Below, piece after piece: positions 1 to 5,428 of a stretch of 7,030 bases of DNA (position 1 is its first letter; every line of letters begins with the position of its first letter). A program made the translations under genes and the position numbers. The DNA is from JANMJD01 sp031371195 (GTDB lineage: Bacteria > Actinomycetota > Acidimicrobiia > Acidimicrobiales > Ilumatobacteraceae): the NCBI GenBank assembly GCA_031371195.1, contig JANMJD010000319.1:1-7030 (forward strand), read 5' to 3'. Below the pieces are notes generated by a model. The model did no database searches, was not told where the DNA came from, and saw nothing but the letters and a program-made list of their open reading frames with translations.

Positions 1-1302
1 GAGCAGGTCGACGCGATCGTCGAGGCGATGACCAGGGCGATCGTGCCCGAATGCCGCCGGCTCGGCGAACTCGCCGTACGCGAGACGGGCTACGGCAACG
101 TCGACGACAAGGAATTGAAAAACCTGTTCAACGCCCTCGGCGTCGCCGATTGGCTGCGCAACGTGCGCACCTTGGGCGTGTTGTGGAAGGACGAGACGAC
201 CCGGATCATGGCGATCGGTGAACCGATGGGTGTCGTCGCGGCGATCATTCCGGTCACCAATCCCACCTCGACGGTGATCTACAAGACGTTGTCGGCGGTG
301 AAGGCGGGCAATGCGGTGGTCCACGCGCCGCATCCTCGGGGAGCGGCGTGTTCGAACGAGACCGTGCGGGTGCTCGCCGACGCAGCCGAGCAGGCCGGAG
401 CTCCCGTCGGGTTGGTGCAGTGTCTCAGCCGTCCCACCATCGAAGGGACCGCCGAACTGATGGGACACCACCGCACGTCGGTGGTGATGGCGACCGGTGG
501 CGGTGCGATGGTCCGTGCCGCCTATTCGTCGGGCAAACCGACCCTGGCCGTCGGCCCGGGCAACGTGCCGGTCTACGTCGATCCGACGATGCGCGACGAT
601 CTGGTCGAGGTGGCAGCGATGATCGTTGCCTCCAAGTCGTTCGACCATGGCACCGCCTGTGTTGCCGAGCAGGCGGTCATCGCCCACCAGTCCATTGCCG
701 AGCCGCTCCGCCATGAGCTGCGTGCCGCCGGCGCTTACTTCTGCACTTCGGCCGAGGCCGATCGGCTGGCCAAGGTCATCTTCGAGCCGGATCTGGGATT
801 GGTCGTTGCCAATGTGGGCCAGTCGGCCCCGCGGCTGGCGGAGCTCGCCGGATTCTCGGTACCCCTCAGGACCAAGGTCCTGATCGCCAACCTCGAGCCA
901 TCTCAGATCGGCCGCGGTGCGCCGCTCTCGGCCGAGAAACTCAACCCGGTGCTGGCCTACTACGTCGTACGCGATCTGGACCATGGCGCCGAGGTGTGCA
1001 ACGGCATCCTGCGCTTCGGCGGCGAGGGTCACACGATGGGCATCCACTCCCACGATCCCGACACGGTGGTGCGGCTTTCGGGCCTGCCCGCCGGCCGCAT
1101 CCTGGTCAACACGCCGTGTCTGCACGGTGGCATGGGCTTCTCGACCGACATCGAGCCGAGCTTCATGCTCGGCACGGGCACCTGGTCGGGGTCGATCGTG
1201 TCCGACAATGTCACGGCGTTGCATCTGATCAACATCAAACGCGTGGCCTATGAGTCCCGCCCCTGGCGCTCGCTGCGCGACTACATGGAAGCACCGCGAT
1301 GA
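1..1302 (+). CDS. CoA-acylating aldehyde dehydrogenase of a bacterial microcompartment (EutE/PduP type), 5' partial
   Basis: The reading frame is open from base 1, so the start lies outside the window; 433 residues are visible and family members are about 460-500, so perhaps 30-60 N-terminal residues are missing. This family oxidises an aldehyde to acyl-CoA with NAD+ and CoA inside microcompartments. Visible landmarks are the cofactor-domain segment IPVTNPTSTVIYKTL, the glycine-rich ATGGGAMVRAAYSSGKP-AVGPGN stretch typical of the acylating branch, and the catalytic Cys in FDHGTACVAEQ (codon 658-660, visible residue 220). This motif separates EutE/PduP enzymes from ordinary ALDHs. The family assignment is firm, but the aldehyde substrate (acetaldehyde, propionaldehyde, lactaldehyde or another) cannot be read. 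No encapsulation helix is evident at the C-terminus; an N-terminal one, as in PduP, would lie outside the window. The shell gene directly downstream supports a microcompartment role. Confidence 0.93.
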   Translation, partial: EQVDAIVEAMTRAIVPECRRLGELAVRETGYGNVDDKELKNLFNALGVADWLRNVRTLGVLWKDETTRIMAIGEPMGVVAAIIPVTNPTSTVIYKTLSAVKAGNAVVHAPHPRGAACSNETVRVLADAAEQAGAPVGLVQCLSRPTIEGTAELMGHHRTSVVMATGGGAMVRAAYSSGKPTLAVGPGNVPVYVDPTMRDDLVEVAAMIVASKSFDHGTACVAEQAVIAHQSIAEPLRHELRAAGAYFCTSAEADRLAKVIFEPDLGLVVANVGQSAPRLAELAGFSVPLRTKVLIANLEPSQIGRGAPLSAEKLNPVLAYYVVRDLDHGAEVCNGILRFGGEGHTMGIHSHDPDTVVRLSGLPAGRILVNTPCLHGGMGFSTDIEPSFMLGTGTWSGSIVSDNVTALHLINIKRVAYESRPWRSLRDYMEAPR

Positions 1303-1403
1303 TGCCTCACTCCACTTCGTCCCGTTCGGGCTCGCTTCGCTCGAACAATCCTTCACGTCACCGGCACGCCGGCCGGTTCGGTCGGCAGGGGGTACAGCCA
1401 TGA
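1302..1403 (+). other. Bridging 33-codon mini-ORF between aldehyde dehydrogenase and shell gene (doubtful gene)
   Basis: This ORF starts with an ATG that shares its A with the upstream TGA stop (TGATG). It ends with a TGA that overlaps the ATG of the shell gene (ATGA), so it fills the 97-base gap exactly. The predicted peptide is Ser/Arg/His rich and resembles no family I know. About two thirds of its third positions are G or C, lower than in its neighbours, and it has no clear ribosome binding site of its own. An imperfect hairpin (GTTCG at 1324-1328, CGAAC at 1342-1346) lies inside it. It may be a coupling leader or pure chance, and chance is more likely as far as protein function goes. Confidence 0.2.
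1387..1392 (+). promoter_or_regulatory. Ribosome binding site of the BMC-T gene
   Basis: AGGGGG lies seven bases before the ATG at 1400. It decides the start against the longer open frame that extends back to 1250, because the residues encoded before 1400 do not resemble the family. Confidence 0.75.
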
Positions 1404-2026
1404 GTTCTGTCGAGTTGCGCGCGCTGATGCAGATCGATCGGTTGCAACCGCAGTTCGCCGCCTACAACGGCGCCACGGTGCAGGGCTCGATCCCGCTGGC
1501 GGGCGACACGATCCTGATCGGTGAACTCGGGCCGGGTAACGAGGTGTTCCGGCTGGTCGACGTGGCGCTGAAGGCGGCGACGATCGAGGCGACATCGCAG
1601 ATCGTCGAGCGCGAGTTCGGCTTCTTCATCCTCCGATCGCCGCACAACTCCGAAATCACCGCGGCGCGCCAGGCGATTCTGGCGCATCTGGGAATGTCGC
1701 TGGAGGACCGGCTCAAGCCGCGGATCGAGTCGAGCCAGATCATCACCTCGGTCGAGCCGTATCAGGCGCAGTTGTTGAACAAGTGGCGCAGCGGTTCGCT
1801 GATCGTCCCGGGCGAGACGTTGGGCATCATCGAGTGCTCGCCCGCGGCGTACATCTCGTTGGCCGCCAACGAGGCCGAGAAGGTGGCGACGATCAAGATC
1901 GTGCAGGTCAACGCAGTCGGTCGTTACGGCCGCCTGTTCGTCGCCGGAACCGAGGCCGAGGTCGCCTCGGCGATCGAAGCGGCGATCGGCGTGATCAACG
2001 CGGTCGAGGGCCGGTCGGTCGGCTGA
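1400..2026 (+). CDS. Tandem-domain trimeric microcompartment shell protein (BMC-T)
   Basis: This 208-residue protein forms facets of a microcompartment shell: trimers of a two-domain chain act as pseudohexameric tiles, often with a central pore. The length fits a fusion of two Pfam BMC folds. The first domain spans roughly residues 30-110, including GNEVFRLVDVALKAATIEA. The second spans roughly 128-205 and is canonical, with GIIECSPAAYISLAANEAEKV followed by VNAVGRYGRLFVAGTEAEV. The N-terminal LRALMQIDRLQPQFAAY stretch matches what I recall of the BMC-T group in actinobacterial (RMM-type) and related loci rather than EutL or PduB. No Cys pattern of an iron-sulfur pore is obvious; the only Cys is in IIECSP. 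The gene lies between the aldehyde dehydrogenase and the dehydrogenase-fusion gene, and its stop overlaps the next start by one base. The family call is firm; the pore property is unknown. Confidence 0.93.
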   Translation: MSSVELRALMQIDRLQPQFAAYNGATVQGSIPLAGDTILIGELGPGNEVFRLVDVALKAATIEATSQIVEREFGFFILRSPHNSEITAARQAILAHLGMSLEDRLKPRIESSQIITSVEPYQAQLLNKWRSGSLIVPGETLGIIECSPAAYISLAANEAEKVATIKIVQVNAVGRYGRLFVAGTEAEVASAIEAAIGVINAVEGRSVG

Positions 2027-3252
2027 TGGCAGGCGCGACCGGCGGCGCCGGCGTCCTGGGGGAGTACGACATCCGCCAGGCGGCGCGGCGCGGCGAGCGG
2101 GTCCTCTATGTCGCCGTCGGGACCGTGGTCAGCCCATCGGCTCGTGACGCTGCCCAGCAGTTCGCCATCGAGCTGCGTCCGGGATCGGCACCATCGTCGG
2201 GTGTGGCCGGTACCGACCACAGCCGCGCCGTCCAGCGAGGGCTCTATCGCCGGTCGCCCCGTTGGGTAGCTCCCGAGCCTCGGCGCGGCCAGGCGCCGAC
2301 GCGGTTCGGTCGAATCGCCTTCGCCGGTGCCGGCGCGGTCGGGGCAGCAACGGCGCACCAGGCGGCCATCGCCGATATGGCCGATGAGCTGGTGCTGATC
2401 GACGTCGTTCCTGGTCTCGCCGCGGCGGTCGGGCTCGATATCGAGCACGCCTCGGGGATCACCGGCTCCCCGACGCGGGCACATGGGTCGAATCTGATCG
2501 CCGACGTCGCCGGGGCCGACGTGATCGTCGTGACCGCCGGCCGGCCACGTTCACCGGGAATGACCCGCGCCGACCTGGCGACGGTCAACGGTCGCGTCGT
2601 GAGGGATATCGGCACGGCGATCGGCGAGCATGCGCCGGGAGCTGTGGTGATCGTCGTGACCAACCCGGTCGACGAGATGACCCACGAGTTGTGGTCGGCA
2701 TCGGGTTTGCCCGACGACCGGGTGATCGGCATGGCGGGAACGCTCGACTCCAGCCGATTCCGTCACGCTCTTGCCACGGCGGCCGCGGTCGCGCCGCGCG
2801 ACGTCGAGGCGATCGCCATCGGATCCCATGGCGAGGAGATGGTCCCGGTGGTCTCGTCGGCCCGCATCAAGGGCCGGCCGGCTCGCGACGTGCTGCGACC
2901 CGAGGTCATTGCGCGCTGTGTCCGACAGGCGATCGACGGCGGTGCCGCCGTCGTGGCCTTGAGGAGGACCGGCTCGGCGTCCATCGCCCCTGCTCACGCT
3001 GTGATCGAACTGCTCGACGCGATGCGCGGCGCCACCGCCGGTCCCGTTCCGGCCGGTGTGCGTCTCCACGGCGAGTACGGCATCGATGGCGTCTTCCTCG
3101 GCGTCCCCGTCCGCCTCACTCCCACCGGTGTCGGCGAGATCAGCGTGATGCCGTTGGACGCGGCCGAACTCGCCGCGCTGCAAGCTGCCGCCCAGGCGGT
3201 CGGCTCGCGGCTCAACCCGTACAACACCGAGAACTTCGGGAAGTCGACTTGA
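2026..3252 (+). CDS. Malate/lactate dehydrogenase-family enzyme with N-terminal microcompartment-type extension
   Basis: The protein has 408 residues, whereas family members usually have about 310-330; the catalytic part starts near residue 94. NAD binding is shown by GAGAVG (101-106) and the acidic residue D126 at the end of the second strand. The active-site loop PRSPGMTR places Arg at 175 and 181, followed by N213 in TNP, D241 and R244 in LDSSR, and catalytic H268 in SHGE. All catalytic residues are present. Two loop arginines are the malate dehydrogenase pattern, whereas lactate dehydrogenases usually carry Gln at the first site. Residues 12-52 (EYDIRQAARRGER through SPSARDAAQQFAIEL) resemble the N-terminal segment of EutT and other microcompartment proteins. 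An Arg/Pro-rich linker with a possible short helix (65-80) follows. The ATG at 2026 overlaps the BMC-T stop (TGATG), implying translational coupling. Its inferred role is NADH reoxidation for the aldehyde dehydrogenase inside the shell. Confidence 0.88.
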   Translation: MAGATGGAGVLGEYDIRQAARRGERVLYVAVGTVVSPSARDAAQQFAIELRPGSAPSSGVAGTDHSRAVQRGLYRRSPRWVAPEPRRGQAPTRFGRIAFAGAGAVGAATAHQAAIADMADELVLIDVVPGLAAAVGLDIEHASGITGSPTRAHGSNLIADVAGADVIVVTAGRPRSPGMTRADLATVNGRVVRDIGTAIGEHAPGAVVIVVTNPVDEMTHELWSASGLPDDRVIGMAGTLDSSRFRHALATAAAVAPRDVEAIAIGSHGEEMVPVVSSARIKGRPARDVLRPEVIARCVRQAIDGGAAVVALRRTGSASIAPAHAVIELLDAMRGATAGPVPAGVRLHGEYGIDGVFLGVPVRLTPTGVGEISVMPLDAAELAALQAAAQAVGSRLNPYNTENFGKST

Positions 3253-3292
3253 TCGATAGCAGCCCCGGACTGAGTCGGACTTGGCACCTCAC

Positions 3293-3568
3293 ATGTCCAC
3301 CATGGTCAATGTCCATGATGCAAAGACGACCCACCTCTCGCGGCTCGTCGATCGCGCTGGTGCCGGCGAGGAGATCGTGGTTGCCCGCGCCGGTCGGACC
3401 ATCGCTCACCCGGTGGCGTTGTTGCCCGAGGCCCAACGTCGTGTACCGGGGCGACTTCGCGGCAGAATCGCTATCGCCGACGATTTCGATTCGACGCCGG
3501 AGTGGTTGGTCGACCGTGAGACAGACGGAGTGGATCTGCTCGTCGACTCCCACTGCGTTCGTGGGTGA
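3293..3568 (+). CDS. Phd/YefM-like antitoxin, C-terminus fused to the start of its toxin
   Basis: The frame encodes 91 residues. MVNVHDAK-HLSRLVDRAGAGEEIVVARAGRTIAHPV is the typical Phd/YefM antitoxin fold, which binds operator DNA through its N-terminus and neutralises a partner toxin through its C-terminus. The segment RRVPGRLRGRIAIADDFDSTPEWL is the tail typical of antitoxins paired with PIN-domain RNases. After this tail the frame does not stop. It runs into VDLLVDSH, which is the beginning of the toxin, and ends at a stop inside the toxin. An extra Thr sits in AKTTHLSRL compared with the usual AKTHLSRL. Alternative starts are TTG at 3281 and ATG at 3302; no good Shine-Dalgarno decides between them. 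The DNA-binding part may still work, but the toxin-binding tail is altered. Confidence 0.75.
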   Translation: MSTMVNVHDAKTTHLSRLVDRAGAGEEIVVARAGRTIAHPVALLPEAQRRVPGRLRGRIAIADDFDSTPEWLVDRETDGVDLLVDSHCVRG

Positions 3569-3852
3569 TTAGCGGATATGCCGATGTCGGCCGCGGCGCG
3601 AGAGGCGATCGCCGATCTTGGTCGTCGAAGTCGGACACGAGAGATTTTACAAGGCTCCCGATCACCGCCGATCAATGCCAAGTCGCGGCGTGCCTGCCTC
3701 TTCATCATCGTGATCCATTCGATCGAATGCTGATCGCCCAAGCCCGACTGGAGGGTTGCACCATCACCGTCATCAGCCGCGATGCGATCTTCACAACTAC
3801 TCGGTCACCTGCTCGTCCCGTAATCCGAGCGCTCACGGGCGAGGGCAGGTAG
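3530..3852 (+). pseudogene. Remnant of a VapC-like PIN-domain toxin
   Basis: PIN toxins are Mg-dependent RNases of about 130 residues. The beginning is visible from the GTG at 3530 as VDLLVDSH, with the first catalytic Asp. The frame then meets TGA at 3566, where relatives have the second Trp of a WW pair, and resumes as LADMPMSAAAREAIAD up to about 3619. The C-terminal third is in another frame from 3655 to 3792: LPITA, then HHRDPFDRMLIAQA with conserved acidic residues, then ISRDAIF. The middle section, normally about 40 residues, is reduced to roughly 12 codons without recognisable similarity. A nonsense codon, an internal deletion of roughly 80-90 bases and a frameshift make it non-functional. 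After 3792 the frame carries no family similarity and overlaps the 3' end of the opposite-strand hydrolase gene. Confidence 0.82.
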
Positions 3853-4782
3853 AGCCATGTAGGGGGAGTCGGTGATCTTTGGTCTCGGCGCAACGTTCGT
3901 GGATGTTGCAACGGTCCGGCCGATCGTCAGGCTGAGTTGAGGATGGCCGACGAAATCACCAAGGCGGACCGATGGGCACCGGCGGTTGTAGATGGCCGAT
4001 CCGGATCGGTCGACACAGACGGCCGAAGTCAAAGCGAGTAGCGGGTCCTTCATGTAGTCGGGATCTGGAGACGGACCAGTTGGACAGAAGTGCAGGCCGT
4101 CGGGGCTACGCACGATGATCTGTCCCTTGCAGCCCTCCCACGATTGGCACGGCATCGTCATCGTCGCCGTGCCGTTGGTCGTGAATGGCGATGCGGAGTC
4201 GATCACCAACGCACCCGTCGACGTTCCCATTGCAACGATCGCGGCGCGGACATCGTCGACTCGGGCGACCAATTCGTCGCGCCCTGGTCCTGGTACAACG
4301 GGTGGACCGGCGACGAGGGTCACAGGGACGCCAAGCCGCGTCCACAACCGGGTCGCAGCGGCCAGGTCGCTTCTGTACACCTCGCCGGTCGGCTGCGAGC
4401 TGCGCGGCTGTTGGCTGATGCATGGGGATTCGGCCTTGCCGTTGCCGGCGAAGACGAGCACAACCATCGCCGGTCGTTCACCCCGAGCAGCGCGTTCACG
4501 CATGTTGACGAAGTGATCGCACGGCGACGTTCCTGACACCACCTCGATGACGGGCGTGAAGCGGATGCCGAGATACCAGCGGAAGTATCCCTGAGCCTCG
4601 ACTGACAGGGAGTCCCCGTACACGATGACTGTTGGCTTGTCGATAGGCGTGGTGACGATTGGCGCGGCGCTCGCTGGGTCCGGGGCTGCTACGAACAGGG
4701 ACAACACAGCGAACATCGAAACCACACAAGAGGCAGGGGTTCCCGCGTCGTCGGAGTTGGTGGGATCGTGGTCGGTGGTCAC
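3805..4782 (-). CDS. SGNH/GDSL-type hydrolase, exported or membrane-anchored
   Basis: The protein has 325 residues. GTG at 4782 is chosen because GGAGGG lies five bases upstream and the gene begins one base after the preceding sigma-factor stop. Residues 1-18 are acidic and polar, and residues 19-33 are hydrophobic (VVSMFAVLSLFVAAP), followed by PASAAP, which could be a signal-peptidase site. The SGNH blocks are YGDSLS with nucleophile Ser58, FAGNG with Asn114, and SPDGLHF with Asp228 and His231. Seven Cys lie after the hydrophobic segment (88, 121, 212, 218, 233, 256, 269), which suits disulfides outside the cytoplasm. The family includes esterases, lipases and acyl-group transferases or esterases acting on cell-wall sugars; the substrate is not readable. 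The last 50 residues have no recognised motif. Oddly, there is no Lys or Arg before the hydrophobic segment. An alternative start is the Met at residue 23, which would lack the strong ribosome binding site. Confidence 0.75.
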   Translation of the reverse strand: MTTDHDPTNSDDAGTPASCVVSMFAVLSLFVAAPDPASAAPIVTTPIDKPTVIVYGDSLSVEAQGYFRWYLGIRFTPVIEVVSGTSPCDHFVNMRERAARGERPAMVVLVFAGNGKAESPCISQQPRSSQPTGEVYRSDLAAATRLWTRLGVPVTLVAGPPVVPGPGRDELVARVDDVRAAIVAMGTSTGALVIDSASPFTTNGTATMTMPCQSWEGCKGQIIVRSPDGLHFCPTGPSPDPDYMKDPLLALTSAVCVDRSGSAIYNRRCPSVRLGDFVGHPQLSLTIGRTVATSTNVAPRPKITDSPYMALPALARERSDYGTSR

Positions 4783-4783
4783 G

Positions 4784-5279
4784 TCAGCCCTCCAATTCCT
4801 TGATGATGGCGACACGGGCCCGGCTGAGATCTGACTTGACGGTGCCTTCGGGGACGCCGAGGATCGCGGCGACCTGGGCGATCGTTCGGTCGGCCGCGTA
4901 GTAGAGGGCGACGGCGGTACGCGGCCGGTCGGCAGCTGACGCACGGATCGCCAGAACGCAGTTGTTGCGGCCGACGGGCCAGGGCTGGTCGGTTCGACTC
5001 GGCGGAGACGCGAGATGAAACGGGCTTCGGTTCGGCGGCGGCGATGCCAGTTGTGGCAGATGTTGAGCAACACCCGGTGGCACGAGCCGCCGGGCCGGTG
5101 GAGCCGTTGCACCCGTTTCCCGTTGACCAGGGCCTTGACCATCGTGTCCTGCACCAGGTCCTCGGCGTCGCGAGAGGCGCCCGACAAGGCGGCGGCAACG
5201 GCGACGAGGCCCCGGTACTCGCGGCGATTGAGGTCCTCGAAGTCGATCCGTCGACGACGTAGAGGGGTTCGATTTCCAT
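4784..5279 (-). pseudogene. ECF-type RNA polymerase sigma factor, frameshifted
   Basis: Sigma region 2 is in one frame: EYRGLVAVAAALSG, then DAEDLVQDTMVKAL (region 2.2 at about 5144-5170), then VLLNICHNWHRRRR and AFWRSVRQLP. Region 4 is in a different frame: RTAVALYYAADRTIAQ then VAAILGVPEGTVKSDLSRA, a DNA-binding helix-turn-helix, ending at TGA 4784-4786. The frames join near 4921-4926, where one base is missing (LPTG-x-RTAVALYY restores the family pattern). Upstream, the region 2 frame has only a remote GTG (about 5329) without a ribosome binding site. A sensible start, ATG at 5279 (MEIEPLYVVD), is in the third frame and would join near 5247-5253, again by one missing base. With both bases restored the protein would be about 165 residues, normal for ECF sigma factors. 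This is either a true pseudogene or a pair of sequencing errors. No anti-sigma gene follows; the next gene is the SGNH hydrolase. Confidence 0.75.
4788..4793 (-). promoter_or_regulatory. Ribosome binding site of the SGNH hydrolase gene
   Basis: On the - strand GGAGGG stands five bases before GTG at 4782 and lies inside the last codons of the sigma-factor frame. It fixes the unusual GTG start and suggests coupled translation. Confidence 0.7.
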
Positions 5280-5394
5280 GGCCATGACGGGAATACCGAT
5301 GGCAAGTTTGGCATCCATGAACGGACACACATTTCAAGGCCCCGAAGGTCGCAAGATCATCGTGGTGTCGGATGGTCCCGTCCGCATCGCGACT

Positions 5395-5428
5395 CATACG
5401 GACAATAGTACGTGGTATATTCCGTATG
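5395..5428. promoter_or_regulatory. 34-bp imperfect palindrome, candidate operator of the fic gene
   Basis: The left arm CATACGGACAATA (5395-5407) and right arm TATATTCCGTATG (5416-5428) match as inverted repeats at 11 of 13 positions, including eight in a row at the outer ends. The centre around 5411/5412 is ACGT, itself a palindrome. The right arm covers the probable -10 box and the first start codon of fic, so a bound dimer would block transcription. This fits autoregulation by the winged helix at the C-terminus of the Fic protein, but which protein binds is inference. Confidence 0.7.
5416..5421 (+). promoter_or_regulatory. Probable -10 box of fic, giving a leaderless or nearly leaderless transcript
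   Basis: TATATT fits the TAnnnT consensus. Transcription would start about seven bases downstream, at or beside the ATG codons at 5426 and 5429. There is no Shine-Dalgarno sequence before these ATGs, and leaderless mRNAs are common in actinobacteria. No convincing -35 hexamer was seen. Confidence 0.5.

Noticed and set aside
1250..1399. Longer start for the BMC-T gene at 1250.
   Set aside because: The extra residues overlap the aldehyde dehydrogenase and do not resemble shell proteins; ATG 1400 has a good ribosome binding site.
1783..2025. Longer start for the dehydrogenase gene at 1783.
   Set aside because: This part is the BMC-T gene read in another frame and is very Arg/Gly rich; ATG 2026 overlaps the BMC-T stop in the usual coupled way.
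4921..4926. Programmed ribosomal frameshift in the sigma factor gene.
   Set aside because: No slippery heptamer or downstream structure is evident, and ECF sigma factors are not known to me to use one; mutation or sequence error is simpler.
5372..5425. Upstream start of fic at 5372.
   Set aside because: It would place the -10 box and the palindrome inside the coding region, and the extra residues have no family similarity.
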